Shown here in pieces: positions 28,658 to 37,225 of a stretch of 64,000 nucleotides of DNA. This stretch comes from Methylococcales bacterium (GTDB taxonomy: Bacteria; Pseudomonadota; Gammaproteobacteria; Methylococcales; Methylomonadaceae): contig JAURYI010000123.1 of assembly GCA_030654015.1 (NCBI GenBank), positions 41,921 to 105,920 of the forward strand, written 5' to 3'. Numbering within the stretch: the stretch's first letter is position 1; each line of letters starts with the position of its first letter. Both the position numbers and the translations under genes were made by a program. The notes below the pieces were generated by a model. That model saw only the letters and a list, made by a program, of their open reading frames with translations, ran no database searches and was not told the DNA's origin.

Positions 28658-29866
28658 TTAATCGTGGGATTTATTATCCGTATCCCATTGAAACTTATCA
28701 TTTTTAAACAGCCCAGCGTATTTTTCACCGTTGGCAGAAATAAATTCCCCCTGACCTTCGGACAGACCATTTTTAAAGTCACCGACATATTTACTGCCAT
28801 CGGCATACACCTGTGTTCCTGAACCATCAACACAATTGCCGCTCACACAACGCACAGGCGGCGCGGAGGCGGTTTTCAGGATTTGCGGGTGCTGTTTCAA
28901 GTTATCAGTGAGTAACAGCGTCGAACCAGCGGTTAAAATGCCATTCAGGGCATTAGCAAAATCGGCGGGGATATTCATTTGTGCAAAAAATGCAGCATTG
29001 AATAAGCTGTTATCTTCATGCTGATTCATTGCCGACCAGTGATGATTAAAAAACGGATTGGTGTCGGTGTTCTGCTCTGCCTGCATAATGAAGGCGCGTG
29101 TCCCCCAATTGCTTGTAGCGGCAGGTAATGAAATTTTAGATCGTCCAATCTCAATACCATTGCGATACACTAATAACAACTGACTGGCTTTATTCATCAC
29201 CAGCGACACCGCCCCGTCTTGTGCGTTGTCAGCTTGCCAGCGAAACGCCTCGGTAGGGCTTAAATCCAGCATATTCAGCATCGCATTGTCTTTACTGTCA
29301 GTCGGCAATTCCATCACAGGATGCGACAAGCGGAATGCCTGACTTTCATAGCCCAGCACAATCACCGTCATACCCTTGGTTGACACACCGAACAACAAAC
29401 GGGCAAATTGCGCGGGCAAACGAATACAGCCATGTGACGCAGGCGCACCCGTTACATGACCTGCGTGCAACGCCACCCCGTCCCACGTTAAACGATTCGC
29501 ATAAGGCATGGGTGCGTTGTCATAAGTGCGTGAACGGTGAAAACGGTCTTTTTCCAACACCGAAAAAATCCCCGCAGGCGTACCATAACCCCGCTTGCCC
29601 GTACTGACACTCGATGCCCCAATTAACACCCCATGACGATACAAATAAAGTTGCTGCTTGGGAATGCTCACCAAAGCCACCACAGCCCCAGCAGGCGCGG
29701 CATCAGGATTCCAAATAAACCGCCCCGCCTTAACCTTTTTTACCTCACCATCAATAGCTTGCGAGTCACCATCCCCAGAAGCAGACTGAGCCTGTAACAC
29801 AGGCGACCATAAAACTGCTGAAACCAACCAGCAAATAACAATAAACGAAGACACTTTTTTTGACAT
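28658..29866 (-). CDS. L,D-transpeptidase (YkuD) with C-terminal MORN repeats
   Basis: A 402-residue exported protein. The signal peptide is about residues 1-26. The YkuD catalytic domain (about 60-200) holds the signature HAGHVTGAPASHGCIRLP, with catalytic cysteine after SHG. Such enzymes crosslink peptidoglycan stems or attach outer membrane proteins through L,D bonds. A middle part (about 200-335) shows a second strand set (VSLVMNKASQLLLVYRNGIEIG), resembling a partial YkuD fold without active site. The C-terminus carries MORN-type repeats (YADGSKYVGDFKNG, SANGEKYAGLFKNDKF). Fusion of YkuD to MORN is unusual. It is probably a single-gene unit between repeats. Confidence 0.82.
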   Translation of the reverse strand: MSKKVSSFIVICWLVSAVLWSPVLQAQSASGDGDSQAIDGEVKKVKAGRFIWNPDAAPAGAVVALVSIPKQQLYLYRHGVLIGASSVSTGKRGYGTPAGIFSVLEKDRFHRSRTYDNAPMPYANRLTWDGVALHAGHVTGAPASHGCIRLPAQFARLLFGVSTKGMTVIVLGYESQAFRLSHPVMELPTDSKDNAMLNMLDLSPTEAFRWQADNAQDGAVSLVMNKASQLLLVYRNGIEIGRSKISLPAATSNWGTRAFIMQAEQNTDTNPFFNHHWSAMNQHEDNSLFNAAFFAQMNIPADFANALNGILTAGSTLLLTDNLKQHPQILKTASAPPVRCVSGNCVDGSGTQVYADGSKYVGDFKNGLSEGQGEFISANGEKYAGLFKNDKFQWDTDNKSHD

Positions 29867-29996
29867 AGGTAGAAACGACTTAATGGCTAGGTGAATAACA
29901 AACGCGCTAAGGTAGGTTAATCATAGCTCATCAATCGGAAATGATGTATTCAGTTCGGTAGGATGGGTAGAACGTAGTGACTGGTAAAGCGCGAAG

Positions 29997-30034
29997 CGAA
30001 ACCCATCATTTACGCGGGTTTGTGATGGGTTTCG
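29997..30034. repeat. Palindromic repeat, 12-bp arms
   Basis: CGAAACCCATCA (29997-30008) and TGATGGGTTTCG (30023-30034) form perfect arms. A diverged relative lies at about 24815-24858 (TCATCATTTACGC...TGATGGGTTTC), so this is a dispersed element, here separating the L,D-transpeptidase and cyanase genes. Confidence 0.65.
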
Positions 30035-30074
30035 CAAGCTGTAACTACCTACGGCTATCAGCTAACTCGGTTGC

Positions 30075-30556
30075 CTACCAAGACCTATAAGGCAAAAACT
30101 TACCGTTCATGGTAATAACTACACGGTCGCCATTGGGATTTTCTTCTTTATCGACAGTCATGCTGTAGTCGATAGCACTCATGATGCCGTCGCCGAATTT
30201 TTCATGAATAATTTCTTTTAAGGTTTCACCATATACGCCGACAACTTCATATAGTCGGTAAATCAGCGGGTCTTGCGGCACTGCAAAAGACCATTGCTTG
30301 TAAGGGAACATAGCTAACGCAGTTTGAACTTCCTCAGGTAATTCCAAAATGCCACACAGTTTTTCGGCAAGGTCGGGTTTCATGCTGTTCATCCCTAGAC
30401 ACGCGGAAGCTAACCACACTTCATTAACGCCGATTTGTTCGGCAATGACTGTCCACGTCAGTTGTTTGGTGTAATAATGCGGTCAGTCATTTGTTCTTTA
30501 GTAAGTAAAAACGCGGCTTTAGCAGATGAAGGCGTTTGTGCGGGGGTGGTTTTCAT
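30075..30556 (-). pseudogene. cynS: Cyanate hydratase CynS with a frameshift
   Basis: Cyanase converts cyanate and bicarbonate to ammonia and carbon dioxide. The N-terminus reads from the ATG at 30556 (GAGGT upstream) as MKTTPAQTPSSAKAAFLLTK to MTDRIITP, then hits TGA. In the -1 frame the protein continues KQLTWTVIAEQIGVNEVWLA to the family's end GKFLPYRSW. The join near 30460-30475 needs one extra base. With it the product would be 160 residues, normal for the family. Active-site residues are present (YRLYE arginine and glutamate; IMSAI serine). Either the gene is newly broken or this is a sequence error. Third gene after the FNT transporter and the PP2C-kinase. Confidence 0.85.
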
Positions 30557-30566
30557 TGTAAATACC

Positions 30567-32297
30567 TCATGATAATTTAATTAATAATGCGATGACAATC
30601 ATCGTTAAAATCAAGGAAAGACCTTTCCAAAAAGCAACAGGGTTGCGTTCCAGCAAGGGTGGACGGGTTTTATTTAAACAGGTTTGGCTTGGGTGGCGCA
30701 GTTCAAAGATGAATTCGGATAAGGCTTCGTAACGGTTGTAGGGGTTTGGGTGCAGGGCTTTTTTCAGCACGGTATCAATCCAGACGGGAATTTCCCGCTT
30801 ATCGTCCAGTACTGAGTGATAGTGCAATTTCATTTGGGCATAGCGCGTGCGGGCTTTAGACACTTCAACACCATAAGGTAATTTTCCCGATAGCATTTGA
30901 TAAGTAATGACGGCTAAGGAAAACATATCCGAACGCGGTGTGCCGTTTTCACCTAAAAAATATTCGGGAGCAGTATATTGTGCCGTGCCGAGTAAATTGT
31001 TTGTCGCAATGGATGTGGTCATTTCGACCAGACCTGCGACGCGGGTAGAACCAAAATCGATAATTTTCACCGTGCCAGTGCGGTCTATCATGATATTTTC
31101 GGGTCTCAAATCTTGATGTAACATTTCCATGCGATGAAACGCTCGCAAACCTTTGGCAATCTGTTCAACAATATTACGCACGGTTTCCAAATCAGGTTTG
31201 GGATGGTCTGTCATCCATTGGGTTAGCGTTTGACCGTCTATAAACTCAGTCACAATATATAAATAATTGCGTTTGCGGGTTTGAAGGCACGGTTTTAGGA
31301 CATAAGCACTATTAATGCGCCGCGCAATCCAGTCTTCCATTAAAAAACGTTCTAAATAAGCTGCATCACTGCGCAGATCAACCGAGGGCGTTTTGATAAT
31401 GACTTGGGTGTTGTTTTCTTCATCCACCGCCAAATAAACATGGCTACGACTACTGGCGTGAACTTCTCTAATGATTTTGTAACCATCAAAGTGCATTCGT
31501 GCATCCAGTATGGGCGGAAAAGGTAATTCGGTTAACTGTTGATAACGTTCATTGGCATCTTGTGCTGGCAATTCATCAACGCGGACAATTTGCAGGGTGA
31601 GATTATCATGACTGCCTTGTGCGTAAGCCTCGGCTACGATAAGCCTAGCGGCGGTATCTAAATCATCGGCGTGAGTGTTGATGGTGTCGATAATAAAATT
31701 TGTATCGACATATTCATAAACACCATCAGTTGCTAAGATAAAAATGTCGCCTTGTTCTATGGCTAAGGCTTGATAATCAAGCTCAAGTTGCTGGCTAATC
31801 CCTAACGCACGGCTTAAATAGCTTTTTTCTGCTGAAACCCATAAGCGATGATCGTTGGTTAATTGTTCTAAGCCGTGACCCTGTAAACGATAAATGCGGG
31901 AATCGCCGACATGAAAAATATAAGCGGTGGTTGATTTAATCACCATTGCACTAAAGGTGCAGACATAGCCTTTGTCTTTATCGAAACGAAATTGACTTTG
32001 CCGCGTTTGTGAATAGAGCCAAGAATTGGTGGCGATTAAAACCCGTTGTGCCGATTTTTTAACCGACCACGCCTCTGATGTGCAGTAATAATCATCTAAA
32101 TAACTGCTAACCGCCGCTTCACTGGCAATGTGGCTGACATGGCTGCTGCTGATACCATCGGCAAGCGCAATGGCAATGCCTTTTGAACTCAGTAATGGCT
32201 CTTTAGGGATACAGACACCATGAAAATCCTGATTGATTTTCTTACGACCTTTATCAGAGTGCTGACCGATGGTTATTGTTAATTGACTTGACATCAC
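30567..32297 (-). CDS. Bifunctional PP2C phosphatase / Ser-Thr kinase, membrane-anchored
   Basis: A 576-residue regulator. An N-terminal PP2C phosphatase (about 8-240) shows NQDF, ALADGISSS, HVGDSRIYRL, LATDGVYEYV and SHDNLTLQ, the full set of metal aspartates. A Hanks-type kinase follows (about 268-520), with IIKTP lysine, HQDLRPEN catalytic loop, DFGSTR and the APE-like TAPEYF. One C-terminal membrane helix ends the protein (LSLILTMIVIALLIKL). It starts 39 bases after the formate/nitrite transporter and ends 10 bases before cynS. A similar kinase sits beside nitrate/nitrite assimilation genes in Pseudomonas (near nirBD and nasA), so control of nitrogen uptake is a reasonable guess. Confidence 0.88.
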   Translation of the reverse strand: MMSSQLTITIGQHSDKGRKKINQDFHGVCIPKEPLLSSKGIAIALADGISSSHVSHIASEAAVSSYLDDYYCTSEAWSVKKSAQRVLIATNSWLYSQTRQSQFRFDKDKGYVCTFSAMVIKSTTAYIFHVGDSRIYRLQGHGLEQLTNDHRLWVSAEKSYLSRALGISQQLELDYQALAIEQGDIFILATDGVYEYVDTNFIIDTINTHADDLDTAARLIVAEAYAQGSHDNLTLQIVRVDELPAQDANERYQQLTELPFPPILDARMHFDGYKIIREVHASSRSHVYLAVDEENNTQVIIKTPSVDLRSDAAYLERFLMEDWIARRINSAYVLKPCLQTRKRNYLYIVTEFIDGQTLTQWMTDHPKPDLETVRNIVEQIAKGLRAFHRMEMLHQDLRPENIMIDRTGTVKIIDFGSTRVAGLVEMTTSIATNNLLGTAQYTAPEYFLGENGTPRSDMFSLAVITYQMLSGKLPYGVEVSKARTRYAQMKLHYHSVLDDKREIPVWIDTVLKKALHPNPYNRYEALSEFIFELRHPSQTCLNKTRPPLLERNPVAFWKGLSLILTMIVIALLIKLS

Positions 32298-32336
32298 GAA
32301 AGCCTCAGCCTCACACGAACTAAGACTTAAGTTTCA

Positions 32337-33146
32337 TTATAAACTACGGTGCGGGCTGGTTTTTACATGAGTGTAATATAACGGTAAGCCGACAAAGACA
32401 ATGCCGCCCACCAAATTACCCAATACCGTCGGGACTTCATTCCAGATAATATAGTCTGCTACCGTAAAGCCACCACCCATAATCATTGAGAACGGGAATA
32501 AAAACATATTCACAATCGAATGTTCAAAACCCATAAAGAAGAACAGCATAATCGGCATCCACATTGCCAGCATTTTGCCACTGGCGGACGTGGAAATCAT
32601 CGCGCCAACAACGCCCATAGACACCATCCAGTTACACAACATCCCGCGAATAAAAATAGTCACCCAGCCGCCTACACCTTGTGCTTTATAGCCTAAAGTT
32701 CTGGCTTCACCAATTTTGCCTACTTTTGCCGCAATCTCGCCGCCATCGGTGTTGTAACCATAAGTCAAAATAAACGACATCATAAACGCAACGGTCAACG
32801 CACCCGCGAAGTTACCCACAAATACTAAGCCCCAGTTGCGCAACACCTGATTGACAGTGACACCAGGTCTTTTATCAATCAAAGCCAGCGGCACCAGCGT
32901 AAACACGCCCGTTAATAAATCAAACTTCATTAAATACAACATGATAAAGCCGACAGGAAACAGCAATGCGCCCAGTAAAGGCGAACCTGTATTGACCGAG
33001 ACAGTAATCGCAAAGACCGCTGCAAGTGCTAACGTTGCTCCCGCCATGAAAGCGCGAATCAGCGTATCCTGCGTTGACATATAAACTTTTGATTCCCCTG
33101 CATCGACCATTTTGGTGACAAACTCAGTAGGCTCTAAATAAGACAT
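32337..33146 (-). CDS. Formate/nitrite transporter family channel (FocA/NirC)
   Basis: A 269-residue pentameric inner-membrane channel for small monovalent anions such as formate or nitrite. Six hydrophobic helices are visible. Family marks are GDSGSP-like MAGATLALAAVFAITVSVNTGSP, the P-L-G region LGALLFPVGFIMLYLMKFDLLTGVF, VGNFAGALTVAF, and the GFEHSIVNMFLFPFSMIMG loop with the central histidine. NMVGG-like GNLVGGIVFVGLPLYY closes the protein. Next to a kinase/phosphatase and cyanase the cargo is more likely nitrite or cyanate than formate, but the sequence alone does not decide it. First gene of the three-gene leftward operon. Confidence 0.9.
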   Translation of the reverse strand: MSYLEPTEFVTKMVDAGESKVYMSTQDTLIRAFMAGATLALAAVFAITVSVNTGSPLLGALLFPVGFIMLYLMKFDLLTGVFTLVPLALIDKRPGVTVNQVLRNWGLVFVGNFAGALTVAFMMSFILTYGYNTDGGEIAAKVGKIGEARTLGYKAQGVGGWVTIFIRGMLCNWMVSMGVVGAMISTSASGKMLAMWMPIMLFFFMGFEHSIVNMFLFPFSMIMGGGFTVADYIIWNEVPTVLGNLVGGIVFVGLPLYYTHVKTSPHRSL

Positions 33147-33534
33147 AATCTTGCTCTCTAATTGTTAATATAAACGGTTGTTGATAGATATGTTTATAAA
33201 TGAGCAAATCATGTGCCATAACAGATATTCACGCCTATGTCTTATTTTTATTTACCGCGAGTTGATTTTCGCCACTTTATAGGTGCATTTCGTCCCAATA
33301 TGGTGCAAGCTGAGTCCAAATGCGCTACACGACTGAGCCTCGTCACTTTATCGCCCGCTCATACCGCTCTTTAGCGGTTTTTACAGGCATCCGCAGTTTC
33401 GCAATCAGTAGAAAAAGTGCGGTGATATACAGAACCGCTTGTCGGAAATGTATGCTCAATCAGATTTATTCCAACAGACAAGACTAATATAGGTCTATTA
33501 TTGGGCTTAAGTTAGCAACTATTTGGAGTTCACC
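33147..33534. other. Divergent intergenic region with degenerate repeat
   Basis: 388 bases between the leftward FNT operon and the rightward P-type ATPase. It contains a worn half-copy of the 22159-22276 repeat at about 33441-33476 (GTCGGAAATG...TTATTCCAACA) and a GC-richer patch at 33290-33380. No gene is seen, and promoters are not clear enough to mark. Confidence 0.5.
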
Positions 33535-36237
33535 ATGAAATCTCAGCAGAAACATTGGCATAATTTACCACCCGATACACTGATGACAGATTTGCAGGTT
33601 GATAGCCAGCAAGGTCTAAGCGATAGCGAAGCCGAGAAACGACTCAAAGAACATGGCTTGAATCGCCTAACGCCACAACGAGGCAAAAGTGCGTTGCGTT
33701 TACTGTTTGAACAGGTGAATCAACCCTTAGTTTATATCTTGCTGATTGCAGCGGGTGTTACAGGATTCTTGGAAGAATGGGTCGATAGCAGCGTGATTTT
33801 TGGTGTAGTATTGGTCAATACTATTATCGGCTTTATTCAAGAATCCAATGCGTTAAAAGCCATTGATGCGCTCAGCAGAGTATTGACGGTTTCTTCTACC
33901 GTGTTACGCAATGGGCAACGCCGTACTATTCCTGCCATTGAATTAACGGTGGGTGATGTGGTTTTGTTGCAATCGGGTGATAAAGTTCCTGCTGACTTAC
34001 GCTTATTGCAAATTCGTGAATTACAAATTGATGAATCCGCACTGACAGGCGAATCTGTCCCTGTAGAAAAACAGCTTGCGATTTTAAGCGAGAACACACT
34101 ATTAGCCGACCGTCATAATATGGCGTATTCCTCAACGCTTGTCACTTACGGCAGTGGTTTAGGCGTAGTCATCGAAGTAGGCGATCATACCGAAATCGGG
34201 CGTATCAATAGTCTGCTCAGTCATACTATTGAATTGCAAACGCCACTCACGAAAAAAATAAGTCAGTTCAGTAAGCTATTGCTATGGGTGATTATGGGAT
34301 TAGCGGCGGTCACTTTTGCCGTAGGCGTATGGCGCGGACAACCGCTATTAGATATGTTCATGGCTTCAGTCGCTTTAGCAGTGGGCGCAATCCCCGAAGG
34401 CTTACCAGCGGCGTTGACCATTACCTTAGCAATTGGCGTATCACGCATGGCAAAACGCAATGCGATTATTCGTAAATTACCCGCTGTGGAAACCTTAGGC
34501 AGTACAACGGTCATTTGTTCAGATAAAACGGGAACGCTAACGCAAAATCAAATGACTGTTCAAGGGGTATTTGCAGGGGGTGAATTGTTTGATATTACAG
34601 GCAGTGGCTACACACCTGATGGAGAAATTTGCCTGAACAGCAATGTTATTTTACATCAAAATTACCCCGCGCTAATGGAATGCCTGAAAGCAGGGTTATT
34701 GTGTAATGATGCCCGCTTGTGTGCCGATGTGGATCATTGGCGCATTGAAGGCGACCCGACCGAAGGTGCATTGCTAGTGGCAGCACACAAAGCAGGATTG
34801 CATCATGCGCCCGTTAGCACTGCCCATCCGCGCCTTGATGCCATTCCATTTGAATCACAACATCAGTTCATGGCAACCTTGCATCACAATCAAGCGGTAG
34901 ATGCTCGCCATGTTTATTTAAAAGGTTCATTAGAAAGTATTTTGGCGCGGTGTGACAAAGCGTTTGACGCGCAAATGCAGCCGATAGTATTAGATAAAAA
35001 CCTGTTACACCAACAAGTTGAAACACTTGCCGCACAAGGTTTGCGGGTCTTGGCATTTGCACGCAGCGACCACGATGCTAACGCAGTTCAACACAATGAA
35101 GTCGCAGGCGGTTTAACCTTTTTAGGCTTGCAAGCCATGATTGATCCACCGCGTCCAGAAGCCATTACTTCAATTGCCGCCTGTTACAAGGCGGGTATTC
35201 AAGTCAAAATGATTACGGGCGACCATCCTGTTACTGCCTTGGCTATCGCTAAACAATTAGGAATGCAGCACACTGAACAGGTTATCAGCGGCGCAGAATT
35301 GCAAGCAATGGATGAAAAAAACTATCCGCAACTGGTAGAAACCTGCGCGGTTTATGCGCGTATCGCGCCAGAGCAAAAACTGCAATTGGTGCAAGCCTTA
35401 CAAGCCAATGGGCATATTGTTGCGATGACAGGCGATGGTGTTAATGATGCCCCCGCCTTAAGACAAGCGAATATCGGTATAGCCATGGGACAAGGGGGTA
35501 CTGAAGTTGCCAAAGAAGCGGCGGCAATGGTATTGACGGATGATCTTTTTTCTACTATTGCCGCAGCAGTAGAAGAAGGGCGCGGTGTGTTTGATAATCT
35601 GATTAAATTTATTGTCTGGACGTTACCCACCAATGGCGGTGAAGGTTTGGTGATTAGTGCCGCTGTTTTTGCTAATGTCGCGTTGCCGATTACGCCCGTA
35701 CAAATCCTCTGGATTAATATGTCCACCGCCGTATTATTAGGGCTAATGCTGGCATTTGAACCCAAAGAACCTGATTTAATGTCGCGTAAACCTCGCAATC
35801 CGCAACAGCCGATTCTGAGCGGCGTGCTGATTTTTCGGATTTGTCTGGTTTCGACGTTAATGTTAATCGGCGCGTTTGGATTGTTTGAATGGGAACTGAA
35901 TCATGGTGAATCCCTTGCCTCTGCACGCACTATCGCCGCTAATGTGTTTGTGTTCAGCGAGATGTTTTACTTGTTCAACTGCCGTTCTTTAGAGCATTCT
36001 ATGTTTCATGTCGGTGTGTTTTCCAATTTATGGGTGATTTTTGGTGCATTGACCATGACGCTATTGCAACTGCTGTTCACCTATTGGTCGCCAATGCAAA
36101 AACTGTTTGGTACGGCGGCTTTTCCTCCAGAGCAGTGGCTGTTGATTTTAGGCGTTGCCATGAGTATTTATTTAATCGTGGGACTGGAAAAATTATTGCG
36201 CAGGCATTTTTTTAAAATCAAGGAGAATAAAAAATGA
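33535..36237 (+). CDS. Cation-transporting P-type ATPase, P2 class
   Basis: A 900-residue inner-membrane ion pump. The ATG at 33535 with GGAG before it is preferred to the TTG at 33523. In order: a cation ATPase N-domain, two helices, the actuator domain (DESALTGESVP), helix 4 with PEGLP, the phosphorylation site DKTGTLT (D330), the nucleotide domain, MITGDHPVTA, GDGVNDAPAL, and six C-terminal helices. Compared with SERCA, the helix 5 residues in TNGGEG and the helix 6 asparagine and threonine in LWINMSTA are kept, but the aspartate that follows threonine is alanine. So it is probably not a standard calcium pump. CtpF/PMA1-type ATPases are the best match. It is coupled by ATGA to the next gene. 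Confidence 0.88.
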   Translation: MKSQQKHWHNLPPDTLMTDLQVDSQQGLSDSEAEKRLKEHGLNRLTPQRGKSALRLLFEQVNQPLVYILLIAAGVTGFLEEWVDSSVIFGVVLVNTIIGFIQESNALKAIDALSRVLTVSSTVLRNGQRRTIPAIELTVGDVVLLQSGDKVPADLRLLQIRELQIDESALTGESVPVEKQLAILSENTLLADRHNMAYSSTLVTYGSGLGVVIEVGDHTEIGRINSLLSHTIELQTPLTKKISQFSKLLLWVIMGLAAVTFAVGVWRGQPLLDMFMASVALAVGAIPEGLPAALTITLAIGVSRMAKRNAIIRKLPAVETLGSTTVICSDKTGTLTQNQMTVQGVFAGGELFDITGSGYTPDGEICLNSNVILHQNYPALMECLKAGLLCNDARLCADVDHWRIEGDPTEGALLVAAHKAGLHHAPVSTAHPRLDAIPFESQHQFMATLHHNQAVDARHVYLKGSLESILARCDKAFDAQMQPIVLDKNLLHQQVETLAAQGLRVLAFARSDHDANAVQHNEVAGGLTFLGLQAMIDPPRPEAITSIAACYKAGIQVKMITGDHPVTALAIAKQLGMQHTEQVISGAELQAMDEKNYPQLVETCAVYARIAPEQKLQLVQALQANGHIVAMTGDGVNDAPALRQANIGIAMGQGGTEVAKEAAAMVLTDDLFSTIAAAVEEGRGVFDNLIKFIVWTLPTNGGEGLVISAAVFANVALPITPVQILWINMSTAVLLGLMLAFEPKEPDLMSRKPRNPQQPILSGVLIFRICLVSTLMLIGAFGLFEWELNHGESLASARTIAANVFVFSEMFYLFNCRSLEHSMFHVGVFSNLWVIFGALTMTLLQLLFTYWSPMQKLFGTAAFPPEQWLLILGVAMSIYLIVGLEKLLRRHFFKIKENKK

Positions 36238-36734
36238 GCTTACCTTATTATTTTTTTATTGCGCTGATAACCAGTTTTATCAGCAATAGTCTTTTAGCAA
36301 GTACACATTTCCCGTTGCCAGCTCAGTATCCACTGGAAAAAGTGTCCATCACCATTTCCAGTCAATCTGACAAGGATAATTCAAAAAATTACCAAATCTC
36401 AATAAATGGTAATGGCAACAGTTTTTTTAGCCAGAATAAAGAGAAACAACCATTAAATATTACAAACGACACCTTGCTTGAATTACTCAATGACTTTTAC
36501 GCCATCCATTTTTTTGAAATTGCAGATACTTTTACTGTTAAAAAACAGGTAACACTTAAGAACAATAAAACCGTCACTACCCTTATCAAAAAAGAGTCCA
36601 ATACAAGCAGTAAAAGGGTTTGTATTCAACTACGTTCTTATAAAAAATGCGTGACAATTATCGACAATCAACCGTCGGCTGTTGATCAGATAGCTAATAA
36701 AATTGAAACATTATTACGACCTGCTCATCATTAA
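36234..36734 (+). CDS. Secreted protein coupled to the P-type ATPase, unknown
   Basis: A 166-residue protein with a signal peptide (about residues 1-22, FIALITSFISNSLLA-S). The mature part is lysine, asparagine and threonine rich, predicted beta, with a two-cysteine stretch near the end (VCIQLRSYKKCVTI) that could form a disulfide. I do not recognise a family. Its ATG overlaps the stop codon of the ATPase (ATGA at 36234-36237), which implies coupled translation and perhaps a linked periplasmic role. The gene runs straight into a block of palindromic repeats, so its terminator is likely there. Confidence 0.68.
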   Translation: MSLPYYFFIALITSFISNSLLASTHFPLPAQYPLEKVSITISSQSDKDNSKNYQISINGNGNSFFSQNKEKQPLNITNDTLLELLNDFYAIHFFEIADTFTVKKQVTLKNNKTVTTLIKKESNTSSKRVCIQLRSYKKCVTIIDNQPSAVDQIANKIETLLRPAHH

Positions 36735-37190
36735 AGCGTAGGGTACGCTGCCATTAAGTTAAGGATTTTTCCGTTCGCCCTGAGCTTGTCGAAGGGTGAA
36801 TGGAAAAATTCCAGTCCCGAAGTTAAGTCTGACGGTTCATAACCGCGTAGCGGTGAAATGTTGGATGAAAACAAACATTTCACCCCTACGGGGTTATGTT
36901 GTGTCTAATCGCTTGATGCTACAAACATTTTACCCCGCTGGGGTTTGTTCTTAACTGTGGGCAGTGACGCTGTGCGTACCTTATCCATGAATACCTGCTA
37001 TCTTTTGTCTTTATTCGTCATTTTCGGTACGCACAGCGACACTGCCATTAAGTTAAGCCGTTCGTGGTGAGCTTGTCGAACCATGAACGGCTTAACTTCG
37101 GGGTTTCGGATTTTTCCATTCACCCTTCGACAGGCTCAGGGCGAACGGAAAAATCCTTAACTTAATGGCATTGACGCACAGCGAACCCTA
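36735..37190. repeat. 456-bp complex of nested inverted repeats
   Basis: Long arms at 36749-36809 and 37108-37170 match over about 62 bases with one or two differences (core CCGTTCGCCCTGAGC; the reverse arm has GCTCAGGGCGAACGG). Ends GTAGGGTACGCTG / CAGCGAACCCTAC are also inverted. Inside are CGCTGTGCGTACC (36968-36980) against GGTACGCACAGCG (37026-37038), a hairpin AGTTAAGCCGTTC...GAACGGCTTAACT at about 37050-37096, and GTGAAATGTT / AACATTTCAC near 36853-36883. No reading frame is present. It looks like successive insertion of small palindromic elements into one another. Confidence 0.85.
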
Positions 37191-37225
37191 CTTTTCCAAT
37201 TCTCAAGCAAGTTATCAAAACCGTC

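Noticed and set aside
36841..36960. Repeated GTGAAATGTT / ACATTTTACC pieces resembling a short CRISPR
   Set aside because: Spacing is irregular, the repeats are palindromic halves in opposite orientation, and no cas gene is present.
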